64,000 bases of DNA from contig JAQWBH010000001.1 of the NCBI GenBank assembly GCA_028707405.1, forward strand, positions 1 to 64,000, given 5' to 3'. Shown piece by piece: positions 22,921 to 30,316 of this stretch (the stretch's first letter is position 1; each line of letters starts with the position of its first letter). This DNA comes from Parabacteroides sp. (GTDB lineage: Bacteria; Bacteroidota; Bacteroidia; Bacteroidales; Tannerellaceae). A program made the position numbers and the translations under genes. Under the pieces are notes generated by a model. The model saw only the letters and a list, made by a program, of their open reading frames with translations, did no database searches and was not told the origin of the DNA.

Positions 22921-23117
22921 AGCCCATTTTGTTTTTTAACTCTGTTAACTGTGTCATTCGATACATGTAATTTTTTACATATCTCACGGGTTGAATTGCC
23001 AGCATGTACCAAATTTAGTATTTCAGTTTCAATACGGTGAGGGATTCGATAGGATACCCGAAATATTCTATGAGCGTCAAGGCGGTCAAATTCTTCTTGA
23101 GTAACTTCTAGGCTCAT
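22908..23117 (-). CDS. Helix-turn-helix protein, 69 aa
   Basis: From ATG 23117 (GGAG upstream). EILNLVHAGNSTREICKKL then SNDTVNRVKKQNG is a clear helix-turn-helix. Likely a small DNA-binding regulator of the replication operon. Its start overlaps the stop of the small membrane gene. Confidence 0.6.
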   Translation of the reverse strand: MSLEVTQEEFDRLDAHRIFRVSYRIPHRIETEILNLVHAGNSTREICKKLHVSNDTVNRVKKQNGLWGV

Positions 23118-23227
23118 ACGATCATCTCCCTCCATCTTTCGAACTTATTGAAAGCAATACATCCCAACACTATACCCAATTCAGCCACTATACATCCTGA
23201 GAAACTTATCAATGCGGGGGATATCAT
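23114..23227 (-). CDS. Single-pass membrane microprotein, 37 aa
   Basis: One hydrophobic segment (ISPALISFSGCIVAELGIVL) and a short basic tail. Start overlaps the ERCC4-nuclease stop, and its own stop overlaps the next start. Too short for usual gene-finding, but tightly coupled. Confidence 0.45.
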   Translation of the reverse strand: MISPALISFSGCIVAELGIVLGCIAFNKFERWREMIV

Positions 23228-24081
23228 GCTATCATCTCAGCATAACTCAATAGATCAACGTTAACCGCATGTAACTCAGCTTCGAGCCGAGCCTTTTTAG
23301 TTTTTAAATAAATCAGATCATTGTAAGGCTCTACATCGAGTTTTAATATCGAAGCATAGTTAAGTCGTAACCAAGCTTTCAAAAGTCCTTTATATCGTTT
23401 GATAGCAAGCGTTCTAGTCCCTGCAAATAATACCGGAACACCACGAATAAACAGAGAGTCAATCTTCCCACCCCGTGACTCTGGTGAAGCTCCTATGTGA
23501 TTTACGTTCCGGGATTTCCCATTGAATAACGGAGCGTATAATAAAAATTGAGAGAGTGTGCACTCTGTAATTATAATCATCTGCGTGAATCTGTCATCTG
23601 CATTGAACCGAATAATCTCATTGTAAAGCCTCTCGCAACGTTCCTTATTTACCAACGTTCCATACAGGTCTTCACATCCAGTTTTGCCCTCTTTTCCTCC
23701 TCGGATACCCCCCTTCCTTTCCACTAGGATAGGTATCCATCCAGACACTCCCCCGCCTGAATACTGAGCTTGGTAATCTCCGACTTGGTCATATCCAGAC
23801 TTCGATTTAAGGGGCATCGGTTTAAAAATTAAATTTAAATCACTTAGAGTACCCGTATTAAATTCTTCAGGTGTCCAATCAAGTTGCTCGTTTTGTGCAA
23901 CTGAAATAGTTATTTCGAGGTGCCTGATCCAACCTCTAACTTGTGTGTCAAGCTGACTTTTCAAGGTGTTAATATCTGGATATTCAAGCTGTAATTTTTT
24001 AGATGTAGGATACGCCTTTAACATGCTGTGTTTTTCACGGATACCCAGAATATAATCATCAATTGTTTTTTTAGCACCCAT
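23224..24081 (-). CDS. ERCC4-type nuclease
   Basis: 285 aa from ATG 24081 (TGATG overlap with the upstream gene). The nuclease core has an upstream acidic strand (DQVGDYQAQYS), then PILVERKGG (the V-E-R-K-G signature) and EDLYGTLVNKERCERLYNEI. This is the XPF/ERCC4 pattern, which in archaea cuts branched DNA. Role inference: processing of replication or recombination intermediates. The C-terminal part is helical without an obvious HhH domain. Confidence 0.75.
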   Translation of the reverse strand: MGAKKTIDDYILGIREKHSMLKAYPTSKKLQLEYPDINTLKSQLDTQVRGWIRHLEITISVAQNEQLDWTPEEFNTGTLSDLNLIFKPMPLKSKSGYDQVGDYQAQYSGGGVSGWIPILVERKGGIRGGKEGKTGCEDLYGTLVNKERCERLYNEIIRFNADDRFTQMIIITECTLSQFLLYAPLFNGKSRNVNHIGASPESRGGKIDSLFIRGVPVLFAGTRTLAIKRYKGLLKAWLRLNYASILKLDVEPYNDLIYLKTKKARLEAELHAVNVDLLSYAEMIA

Positions 24082-24329
24082 CAGATCACCCGACAAACCC
24101 TAAGAATATTCCATCTCCCAGTTGCCTTATTCTTCCCTACAAACGCAATGGCAACATCTGATCGATGGCGGGAATTCAAAAACCTACCATCAATCCATTT
24201 CAGGTCTTCAAATTCATGTGTCTGTTTGGCAGATCCAACACGATATGTTTTTATCATCTCGCCCGACTGAAAACATTTTAATTCGTACGGGTCAATCGGA
24301 GGAACTTGACCGTAATCGACTCGGCTCAT
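24081..24329 (-). CDS. Hypothetical protein, 82 aa
   Basis: 82 aa: MSRVDYGQVPPIDPYELKC; ends GRWNILRVCRVI. Trp/Arg-rich beta strands. Coupled to the kinase upstream and the ERCC4 gene downstream by overlapping codons, so it belongs to the nucleotide/replication operon. No family recognised. Confidence 0.5.
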   Translation of the reverse strand: MSRVDYGQVPPIDPYELKCFQSGEMIKTYRVGSAKQTHEFEDLKWIDGRFLNSRHRSDVAIAFVGKNKATGRWNILRVCRVI

Positions 24330-24862
24330 ATAACTCCCTCCAATTGATGCACAATCCTCTCAAATACCTCATCAATCGTTCCGTAATTACATATCCAGAT
24401 TATACGACCACCTGCTTTCTTGCCCTCTTCTCTGTAGAGCTCCTTTACTCTTCTCTGGAATGCAAGATCTGAATATACATCATTGTCCTGCCCGTAGGGT
24501 CTACCTGTAATTATGATGGTTATGTCTGGGTCTGGCAACAGGTCAGCTAAATCCATTACATATTCCGAAGATAACCCATTCGCAAGCCCGTACACGATTT
24601 CTGACAACTTATAACGGTCAAAAATGTAATTTTTATTTTTCAGATCATATAATGTCTCTAATTTATTTTCATTTTGGAGGACTTGCAATAAGGCAGGATC
24701 GAAAGGATCTAACCTATTTAGCATTCTTCTAATAAGTATTCCAGACTCTAACTTTTCATTTGGGAATTTCACGTATTCAAAACCGGATTCTTTAGCAAGC
24801 CGTTCAGCGTATACAGTTTTTCCGAAGTTGTCTGGGCCCGAAACAGCAATAACTATACCCAT
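24326..24862 (-). CDS. Thymidylate-kinase-like P-loop kinase
   Basis: 178 aa. P-loop GPDNFGKT (residues 8-15), the nucleoside-site motif IFDRYKLSEIVYG (DRY as in dTMP kinase) and the ITGRPYG segment in place of the usual LID lead. It probably phosphorylates dTMP or a modified dNMP. It follows the thymidylate-synthase-family gene with one 29-aa gene between, an arrangement that suggests supply of a (possibly modified) pyrimidine nucleotide. Confidence 0.75.
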   Translation of the reverse strand: MGIVIAVSGPDNFGKTVYAERLAKESGFEYVKFPNEKLESGILIRRMLNRLDPFDPALLQVLQNENKLETLYDLKNKNYIFDRYKLSEIVYGLANGLSSEYVMDLADLLPDPDITIIITGRPYGQDNDVYSDLAFQRRVKELYREEGKKAGGRIIWICNYGTIDEVFERIVHQLEGVI

Positions 24863-24951
24863 TATAACAGCCTCCGTATATGGTCCGGTACTTTTCCGAT
24901 TAGAGCTTCGACCATGTCGAAATCGCTTTTTTGTTCAGTATCCTTTTTCAT
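24862..24951 (-). CDS. 29-aa microprotein between ThyA-family and kinase genes
   Basis: MKKDTEQKSDFDMVEALIG.. ending in RRLL. Its ATG overlaps the stop of the upstream enzyme gene (ATGA) and its stop overlaps the kinase start (TAATG). Such exact coupling argues that it is translated. Confidence 0.45.
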   Translation of the reverse strand: MKKDTEQKSDFDMVEALIGKVPDHIRRLL

Positions 24952-25616
24952 GCTGTAGCCCCAAGCAGTCTATTAATTCCATTCAAATCTGACATCCTTA
25001 CATGTGCGGATATACTCATTTGGTAATAATTTCCAACATCTACTCTGAGTAACCACGCGAGATACTGCTGTAGTTTCCTATACCCGTAAATATCTGAATC
25101 AGCGGCGCCATACATATCATTTGATCTAAAAACAGTAGTCATTAAGAGTTTGCCATCTCTTATTTTCAAATCGTATCCGATACAGCAGGGAATCTCAAGG
25201 GTACTTCCGACTTGATCAGGATGTAAAATAGGAATCCATGTTCTTCGAGTAGCCGGGCATTCTCTTAATTTCTGAATACACTTAGCCAGCATATTCTCTT
25301 TCCGCATTTGTGCGCCGTAGCTGTAATGAAACTGCTTGTCCTTCAGCCAGGCTTTAAGCGGATAAATTAGTCCTTCTGCGAAGTCAATATAAAAACGTCT
25401 CCTCAACGGATCTTCCGGGAGATCACAGCCTGCCCCTTCAAGAACGAGCATCATATCATAGAGTTCTTGTATCTGCTCGCCTCTTTCATCCGTGAAGTAA
25501 TATCCATCAGCGCGGATGGCTTTTACAGATTGATAGTGGAGTCCTTTAATAGTTTTATCTCTGAGGATACGAGGAAATGTAGAATAATCTTGAACTGATA
25601 CACATTCTGCTGACAT
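24948..25616 (-). CDS. Thymidylate synthase-family enzyme, possibly dCMP/dUMP hydroxymethylase
   Basis: 222 aa from ATG 25616 (TGATG overlap). Family landmarks are PATRRTW, IPCCIGYDLKI (catalytic Cys), FRSNDMYGAADSDIYGY, the helix QYLAWLLRVDVG and SISAHVRM. In the R-S-x-D-x7-N motif of thymidylate synthases the Asn that selects dUMP is replaced by Asp. T4 dCMP hydroxymethylase has Asp here. The protein is also short. Inference: it may make 5-hydroxymethyl-pyrimidine for DNA modification; canonical archaeal-type synthase remains possible. Confidence 0.7.
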   Translation of the reverse strand: MSAECVSVQDYSTFPRILRDKTIKGLHYQSVKAIRADGYYFTDERGEQIQELYDMMLVLEGAGCDLPEDPLRRRFYIDFAEGLIYPLKAWLKDKQFHYSYGAQMRKENMLAKCIQKLRECPATRRTWIPILHPDQVGSTLEIPCCIGYDLKIRDGKLLMTTVFRSNDMYGAADSDIYGYRKLQQYLAWLLRVDVGNYYQMSISAHVRMSDLNGINRLLGATA

Positions 25617-25780
25617 CAGGCCACCACCCGAATATTCTTCATCTCTTCTTCGCAATCTTTACAATATGATGTAAAAAATGATTTCGCCATTACAAGCTTC
25701 CTACAGTTCGGATTTTGGCAATGAATATATATTTAAGTGGCAGTCTCGTCGGGTTTCTTGAATTTACGAACGTGAGTCAT
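25616..25780 (-). pseudogene. Zinc-ribbon gene with an internal in-frame stop
   Basis: ATG 25780 (GGAGGT upstream) opens MTHVRKFKKPDETAT, then TAA (25733-25735). The same frame continues as IYIHCQNPNCRKLVM.. ..YCKDCEEEM.. to 25616. The second half alone could start at an internal ATG. The zinc site HCxxxxC...CxxC spans the whole. Either a decayed single gene or two short coupled ones. Confidence 0.45.
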
Positions 25781-26268
25781 ATTAAAACCTCCCCTGAAGT
25801 TGCACATTCAGTAAAAACCGTGCTCAACTGCTCTTTTGCAGCGACATACTTAGGAGAACTACGCAGAGCTCCCCTTGCCAGTTCATCAGCCCGATTATGT
25901 TCTAAAATTCCACTGTGCCCCTTGACCCACATCAATACAACAATTCTATTTTTAATAAGTTTGGCAAGTTGGAGCCATAAATACTGACTGCTCCTATCAT
26001 TACATGCTTTATATTTCTTCCAAATTTTAGAATTGAATGCATCTACAATAAAAAGAGAATCCGTATAGACTGTGACTTTTGAATGGAGAGGGGAGAACCT
26101 TAATGCCATTACAATTGCTTTCAATTCAATCGATTCAATATCTTTGGAGACTTCTGCACCTTTAAACTCTGTCACTCCGGCCACGTCTTGAATTACGACG
26201 CCCCAACCCCCAAACTCCAGTTCTTTGTCAAATGAGCCATCTACGTAAGCTGTTATTTCTTGACACAT
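25777..26268 (-). CDS. Ribonuclease HI
   Basis: 163 aa, typical length. ITAYVDGSFDK (first Asp), SIELKAIVMAL (Glu), VTVYTDSLFIVD (second Asp), VKGHSGILEHNRADELAR (basic loop and last Asp) complete the D-E-D-D active site. Cleaves RNA in RNA-DNA hybrids, probably primer removal during viral replication. Coupled to genes on both sides. Confidence 0.9.
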   Translation of the reverse strand: MCQEITAYVDGSFDKELEFGGWGVVIQDVAGVTEFKGAEVSKDIESIELKAIVMALRFSPLHSKVTVYTDSLFIVDAFNSKIWKKYKACNDRSSQYLWLQLAKLIKNRIVVLMWVKGHSGILEHNRADELARGALRSSPKYVAAKEQLSTVFTECATSGEVLI

Positions 26269-26270
26269 GT

Positions 26271-26408
26271 TTACACCTCGTCAGGATGTTCATATTTATA
26301 GGCATAGTCGCATTCAGAGCATTTCCCGTCACTATGGCAGATCGCAGTCCCCCGTATTTTCCCATCGCATACCAGCACGTTATGTGAATATTGCCCGTCG
26401 ACTGCCAT
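26271..26408 (-). CDS. Cysteine-rich microprotein, 45 aa
   Basis: MAVDGQYSHNVLVCDGK.., ICHSDGKCSECDYAYKY, a plausible zinc knuckle. Lies 2 nt from RNase H; ATG overlaps the upstream gene stop. No family recognised. Confidence 0.5.
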   Translation of the reverse strand: MAVDGQYSHNVLVCDGKIRGTAICHSDGKCSECDYAYKYEHPDEV

Positions 26409-26614
26409 TACTCCACCCCAAATATTTCATTAAACAAACCTAAAACACGCTTTAAGATTGCCTGTTCAACTTGTGTCAATTCTTCGCTATGTGCAATAAA
26501 AGGCAACATCAGAAGTGAATTAGTTGAATATAATGCCGTCTCCCGAAAGTCGATTGCTTCTGTAATTAATGCTTGAAATCTCTCAATTTTTTTATCCGTG
26601 CTAATCTCTCCCAT
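26408..26614 (-). CDS. Hypothetical helical protein, 68 aa
   Basis: Start at 26614 (GGGAGAG region) preferred to the longer frame from 26698, which would overlap the upstream gene by 98 nt. Helical, ISTDKKIERFQALITEAIDF. No family recognised. Confidence 0.5.
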   Translation of the reverse strand: MGEISTDKKIERFQALITEAIDFRETALYSTNSLLMLPFIAHSEELTQVEQAILKRVLGLFNEIFGVE

Positions 26615-27209
26615 GCACAAGGGTAAAGAAGGAGAAGGACTCATTACTCCATGAGTGAGGTTCAACATATTCAACGGGTCTATCCTCGAACATGTCATGA
26701 GTTTCAGGCACCGAGGGGTTTATTGACGATTTTGAATTTACTGCTTTCTTCTGTTCGTTCCTGGTATCTTCGGCTGCCTCGGCTTCATCAGCCATAGCCA
26801 ACTTTCTTTCGTTTGCCTCTCGCGCAAGTCGGTTTTTTTCGTCTACGTTATCTACTACATCAGCTTGCACGGCCTCGCACGGTGTATCCTGCTGGCCCTT
26901 TTGAAATTTAAACCCGCCAGCTTTTAAGTTCTCAATTGGAGCTTTCTCTTGAATTTCTTTTTTAACATCATTGAAAAATCCTAAAAATTCAAGAATGATT
27001 AATTTCGAAGCGCCCTGTACATCTTTTACTAAAGTAATCACTTTCGTTTTTTCATCGGTTACTTCCCAATCAGCCGGATCTTTGTTTTCGTATAATGTCA
27101 TATCCTGATGGGTAGTAATGACCTTTGTAGCGGATTTTCCCGATGGATCAAGTACAATGTCTTTATACCGAGCACCTAGTCGGTTAATAACATCCTCAAA
27201 TTCACTCAT
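26601..27209 (-). CDS. Hypothetical acidic protein, 202 aa
   Basis: N-terminal 90 residues are folded alpha/beta (VINRLGARYKDIVLDPSG.. LIILEFLGFF). The C-terminal half is low-complexity and acidic with a long charged helix (NRLAREANERKLAMADEAE), like the tails of phage single-strand-binding or replication accessory proteins. No family assigned. Confidence 0.5.
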   Translation of the reverse strand: MSEFEDVINRLGARYKDIVLDPSGKSATKVITTHQDMTLYENKDPADWEVTDEKTKVITLVKDVQGASKLIILEFLGFFNDVKKEIQEKAPIENLKAGGFKFQKGQQDTPCEAVQADVVDNVDEKNRLAREANERKLAMADEAEAAEDTRNEQKKAVNSKSSINPSVPETHDMFEDRPVEYVEPHSWSNESFSFFTLVHGRD

Positions 27210-27244
27210 TCGTCATCACCGTCCACGTACTCAGGAGAAGCAGA

Positions 27245-27514
27245 CTAATTAATTAAAACAGGAAAAATGTCATTATCTTCAAGCAGCTTCGACGTAATAC
27301 TTGATGAAATACACATTCCTATTTTCAGTTTGTCTGAACGAATCAACTGTGCGAGTCTGACTTTATCTCCCTTGTCAAGTCGTTTTCCGTTCTTCTCAAG
27401 CTGCGTACAGTACTTTTCAATGAGTTCATTGATATTAGCCCGTGTCAATGGCTCGATTGATTCAAGCACTTCTCTTGATAGTTCATTCCGGTCAAGGGTC
27501 TGTGAAAGTTTCAT
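27245..27514 (-). CDS. Hypothetical protein, 89 aa
   Basis: From ATG 27514, GGAGGACTGAAA upstream. Helical with SREVLESIEPLTRANINELI and KGDKVRLAQLIRSDKLKIG. Overlaps the zinc microprotein stop. First large frame of the replication operon apart from the tRNA side. No family recognised. Confidence 0.5.
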   Translation of the reverse strand: MKLSQTLDRNELSREVLESIEPLTRANINELIEKYCTQLEKNGKRLDKGDKVRLAQLIRSDKLKIGMCISSSITSKLLEDNDIFPVLIN

Positions 27515-27516
27515 TT

Positions 27517-27624
27517 TCAGTCCTCCATATGATCTTCGCACAGAGGACGATCATCGTCCGGATTAACCTCGATATCAACATCACAAAAAGAACAGTAAGT
27601 TTTTTCAGTTTTATTTTCAGTCAT
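27517..27624 (-). CDS. Zinc-finger microprotein, 35 aa
   Basis: 35 aa: KTYCSFCDVDIEVN then PLCEDHMED, a CxxC..CxxH zinc knuckle. Its end carries the ribosome site for the next gene. A TCTCTCC/GGAGAGAT site precedes the start. Confidence 0.5.
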   Translation of the reverse strand: MTENKTEKTYCSFCDVDIEVNPDDDRPLCEDHMED

Positions 27625-27654
27625 CTATAATCTCTCCTAGGGGTGTTCTCCCCA

Positions 27655-27727
27655 AACTCCCACCCGGATTCGAACCGAGGATTCTAGTTCCAAGGACTAG
27701 AAGGATTGACCACTACCCCACGGGAGT
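27655..27727 (-). tRNA. tRNA-Gln (UUG)
   Basis: Complete cloverleaf on the minus strand. Acceptor ACTCCCG/TGGGAGT; T8 G9; D-arm GGGT, loop AGTGGTCA, ATCC; anticodon stem CTAGT/ACTAG with loop CCTTGGA (anticodon UUG); 4-nt variable loop; T-arm CTCGG, TTCGAAT, CCGGG. The ACTCCCGTGGGGTAGTGG start closely follows archaeal tRNA-Gln. Oddities are C at position 33 where U is expected, and one extra base before the anticodon stem. No CCA is encoded. It may supply a codon the virus uses heavily. Confidence 0.85.
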
Positions 27728-27734
27728 AATTTGA

Positions 27735-27768
27735 TACCCTACTTTCTAGGTCGTGGAAAAGTAGGGTA
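27735..27768. other. Strong hairpin beside tRNA-Gln
   Basis: TACCCTACTTT and AAAGTAGGGTA pair over 11 bp with a 12-nt loop, immediately 5' of the tRNA on its strand. Could be a processing or transcription-stop structure for the minus-strand RNA cluster. Bases 27,769-27,900 hold nothing else recognised. Confidence 0.55.
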
Positions 27769-27901
27769 GTTTGTACCAATTTACAGGGATTGACGTTTTT
27801 TAAATACCCGAAAACGTTTTTCAAGTCACGTATCGCTTGTTTTTGTTCAGATTAAGAATTCAAGATTTTTTATTGTTTAATCGCCTGAGTTGTCTCAGGA
27901 A

Positions 27902-27947
27902 GCCATACCAAGGTCGTGAACCTTACAGAGTGTCAAAACAATATGGC
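27902..27947 (-). ncRNA. tRNA-like minihelix 1
   Basis: GCCATAT / GTATGGC acceptor-like ends enclose 15 nt and a T-arm (TAAGG, TTCACGA, CCTTG) placed exactly against the 3' strand, as in tRNAs. D- and anticodon arms are missing. Flanked by the further hairpins CCTGAG/CTCAGG and CCCCTG/CAGGGG. Confidence 0.35.
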
Positions 27948-28011
27948 AACATGCCCCTGATTTTACAGGGGAGTTCAACTACTGCACGCTCTCACCTGAA
28001 AATTCAGGCAG

Positions 28012-28124
28012 GCCGAAATGAGGACTTGAACCTCAATCAATCCCGGGAAGGGGTTTTAGAATGTGGTGGAGACAATATAGAACACTGGGTGTGTGTTGAT
28101 TGACCCATCCATCTTGGTTTCGGC
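28012..28124 (-). ncRNA. tRNA-like element 2 (113 nt)
   Basis: Perfect 7-bp acceptor GCCGAAA/TTTCGGC and perfect T-arm TGAGG, TTCAAGT, CCTCA next to the 3' strand. The central part is about 82 nt, too long for a plain tRNA. It contains AACAC/GTGTT with a 7-nt loop (ACACCCA), and TCAATCAA which can pair with TTGATTGA next to the T-arm. Intron-containing tRNA or degenerate tRNA; no anticodon assigned. Confidence 0.45.
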
Positions 28125-28196
28125 ATATTGAGCAGACACACCATGAGGAAATGCCTGCCAGTTGGAGGTATATTATTTCCTACTAGGGAGGTTTGC

Positions 28197-28228
28197 GAGC
28201 TTATCAGGATTTGAACCCGATTAAGCCC
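28197..28228 (-). ncRNA. tRNA-like minihelix 3
   Basis: GGGCTTA pairs with TAAGCTC (one G-T). Between them lie a single base and the T-arm TCGGG, TTCAAAT, CCTGA. This is an acceptor-plus-T-arm minihelix with no other tRNA parts in place. The hairpin AATGTTC/GAACATT lies just 5'. Confidence 0.35.
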
Positions 28229-28322
28229 ATTATGGAGGAATGTTCCCGGGCTACGACCTCCGAGAACATTATCATCTGGAGACCTCCGGAAGAGCCACCG
28301 GAGGAAAGAGGTATTATACATA

Positions 28323-28384
28323 GCAATCCCTCAGATTTCAACTGAGGTTGGAAGGAGTGAAACCAATGCACGGAGGCAGATTGC
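28323..28384 (-). ncRNA. tRNA-like element 4 (62 nt, no D-arm)
   Basis: GCAATCT/GGATTGC acceptor, perfect T-stem CTCAG/CTGAG with loop TTGAAAT, and a TTGG/CCAA stem in the anticodon position. No D-arm. Similar in outline to D-armless tRNAs; could equally be a decayed tRNA. Confidence 0.35.
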
Positions 28385-28397
28385 ACGATGAAAAAGT

Positions 28398-28622
28398 TTA
28401 AAGGACGTACTGTACGTTATTTTGTATTTCATTACCAGCTTCAACTTGCACTCTATAGATATTCCTCAATTCTCCCCTGTCAGCAGTGATATCCAATAGG
28501 TCACCATGCCAATTTTTCTGAATATCAACACGTCCTACTAAAATTCTGCCTTTGATTTGCAGGTCTTTTCTTAGATAATCAATCGCTTGCTTTGCATTTT
28601 TAGCAGCTATTTCGAGTTTCAT
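28398..28622 (-). CDS. Hypothetical protein, 74 aa
   Basis: MKLEIAAKNAKQAIDYLRK, then beta strands with GRILVGRVDIQKNWHGD. Coupled to the upstream gene by an ATGA overlap. No family recognised. Confidence 0.5.
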   Translation of the reverse strand: MKLEIAAKNAKQAIDYLRKDLQIKGRILVGRVDIQKNWHGDLLDITADRGELRNIYRVQVEAGNEIQNNVQYVL

Positions 28623-28825
28623 ACTTTCGCCTCTTTCCCAATTGGTAATGGTTTAAGCCCGTACTTTTCATGTATGGCGTTTGTTTGAGCCTCTAACATC
28701 CCTCGGACTGCGTCCGCGTCGGTGGTATACAATTCAAGACTCACGAATCGTTTTATTTCCTTTTTTTGAACCCCGCTTATACTCACTGTCTGAGGAAACG
28801 CTGGGGAATTTATGTCAGAACTCAT
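28619..28825 (-). CDS. Hypothetical protein, 68 aa
   Basis: 68 aa, SISGVQKKEIKRFVSLELY then a helix (ADAVRGMLEAQTNAIHEKYG). First gene of the minus-strand run, transcribed away from the RHH regulator at 29020. The 194-bp gap between them holds several TATA-like elements (CTATATAGG, TATTATATATTACC) and the near-palindrome AGTAGATACTACT, fitting a divergent promoter. Confidence 0.55.
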   Translation of the reverse strand: MSSDINSPAFPQTVSISGVQKKEIKRFVSLELYTTDADAVRGMLEAQTNAIHEKYGLKPLPIGKEAKV

Positions 28826-29019
28826 AGTATTACCATTTACTTACTTTATCTTTCAACTACTCCTATATAGGTATCACATGTATATAACCTTTATCATATT
28901 ATACCAATGGAGTATTATATATTACCAATATAAGATTATATACCCAGCCATATTATAGTAGATACTACTAATAGAGTAGTAAAAAACAAATATATAGTGG
29001 CGCGCCCTTTGTAATCTCC

Positions 29020-29358
29020 ATGCATATAGAACAAGACGAGCAAGAGAACACCGGCGCGGTAAAAACATCGGTGTCATTACCCGCGTATCTTTTCGACTGG
29101 ATCAAAGAATTAGTGCATGAAAATAAGTTCCATTCACAATCGGCTGTAATGGCTACGGCATTGGCCGAGATGAAAGGGCGCATGGAAGAACGAGAAGAGT
29201 TAATAAAACAAGAGGTTAAGAAGCCTACATCAGAAGATGACCCGATGACATTACTCTTAATGTTTCTTTCCGAATATCCCGAATATATTGAGAAAATAAA
29301 CAAGATGAAAAAAGAGCGTGGTGATAATGAAAACGATCTGAAACGAGTGAATTTTTAA
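29020..29358 (+). CDS. Ribbon-helix-helix regulator
   Basis: 112 aa. VKTSVSLPAYLFDWIKELV then SQSAVMATALAEMKGRMEE is a CopG/MetJ-type ribbon-helix-helix with the beta strand at residues 15-21. A charged helical tail follows. TATATAG lies about 30 nt before the start. Likely represses its own divergent promoter region. Confidence 0.7.
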   Translation: MHIEQDEQENTGAVKTSVSLPAYLFDWIKELVHENKFHSQSAVMATALAEMKGRMEEREELIKQEVKKPTSEDDPMTLLLMFLSEYPEYIEKINKMKKERGDNENDLKRVNF

Positions 29359-29472
29359 CATTCTCGCCGTCATTTCATATATAATCTTTTTTACTTCTCA
29401 TCATTCAATACATTTATCGTTAGAACCGTGAGTATATATTCGGGTTTTTAATAAAATACGAGGTGATGTAAA

Positions 29473-29640
29473 TTGTTTGTAAAATGCACATGCCCGGTAT
29501 GTAAAGAATCGTTTGCTGTGTCCATCGTCATTGAATGCCTTGAAGAAAAGGTATTTAATACGGAAGAAGACGCAAGGCGATACATTCTGAAAAACATAAC
29601 CGTAAAAACGGAATTGCAGAATGAAACAGTATTATCTTAA
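29473..29640 (+). CDS. Cysteine-motif microprotein, 55 aa, TTG start
   Basis: TTG 29473 follows GAGGTGATG by 5 nt. FVKCTCPVCKESFAVSIVI gives a CxCxxC site; the rest is helical. Bases 29,641-29,860 after it contain no gene, only a weak AGGAAGA/TCTTCCT pairing. Confidence 0.5.
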   Translation: MFVKCTCPVCKESFAVSIVIECLEEKVFNTEEDARRYILKNITVKTELQNETVLS

Positions 29641-29860
29641 AAAATAGGTGTTGCCCGCCAGGAAGAGATAATCAGTATCTTGGCAGATTAGTTAAGTCTT
29701 CCTAACGGACGAATAAAATATCTTCTAATTACATATAAGTGTTTTTATAATTCTCTTTTATATCGCAGTGTCTCGGCGTATTTGTTTTTTGTTCGGCTAT
29801 CTGTTTTTATATATGGGTATTGATTGCAAGGGCATATAATATTTCATTCAATACCCACGT

Positions 29861-29880
29861 CAGAAAACTATTTATACATT
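29861..29880 (+). promoter_or_regulatory. Archaeal promoter, copy 1
   Basis: CAGAAAACTATTTATACATT: purine-rich BRE followed by the TATTTATA box (29869-29876), 44 nt upstream of the 29920 start. The same 17-nt core occurs in copies 2 and 3. Confidence 0.7.
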
Positions 29881-29919
29881 TAAGACAATTACTATATACT
29901 CAATTACGAGGTAATACAG

Positions 29920-30246
29920 ATGACAACCGAAATTGCACAAACGATTCTTGGACAAATGGGCGGAATAAGAAGCATAACACTATTAACCAGCGCAAAAGAT
30001 TTTTTGGATCATGGGAACGGAGTATCATTCAAATTCAAAGGTTCAAAAACAGTAAACTACGTTAAAGTTGTTCTTAATGCAATGGATACCTACGATGTAG
30101 AATTTGGTAAGATCTCGATGAAGAAAGCCGAATTTGGTGTTAAAATGCCAGAATACAACAAAGTAAAAGAATTTGATGATATCTACAACGACCAGCTTAA
30201 AGGAACGTTTGAGCAATTTACAGGGCTGTATCTTAGCCTTTTTTAA
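29920..30246 (+). CDS. Hypothetical protein, 108 aa (DUF-type)
   Basis: 108 aa: TEIAQTILGQMGGIRSITLL, then beta hairpin GNGVSFKFKGSKTVNYVKVV and FTGLYLSLF at the end. This pattern is shared by small plasmid/phage proteins of unknown role that accompany polyvalent-protein domains. ACGAGG upstream. Driven by promoter copy 1. Confidence 0.6.
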   Translation: MTTEIAQTILGQMGGIRSITLLTSAKDFLDHGNGVSFKFKGSKTVNYVKVVLNAMDTYDVEFGKISMKKAEFGVKMPEYNKVKEFDDIYNDQLKGTFEQFTGLYLSLF

Positions 30247-30255
30247 TATTCTTTT

Positions 30256-30310
30256 TGTCAGAAAACTATTTATACTATTATGACGTTATATGTATTGTAG
30301 AAGGATGTGA
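30256..30310 (+). promoter_or_regulatory. Archaeal promoter, copy 2 (55-bp repeat)
   Basis: 55 bp from TGTCAGAAAAC to AAGGATGTGA, identical to 31063-31117. It contains the BRE/TATA (TATTTATA at 30267-30274), a leader and the AAGGATGTGA ribosome site for the 30317 start. Duplication of a whole control module. Confidence 0.8.
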
Positions 30311-30316
30311 AATAAC

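Noticed and set aside
27837..28386. Frames of 60-94 aa on both strands
   Set aside because: They overlap the tRNA-like structures and lack coding character or ribosome sites.
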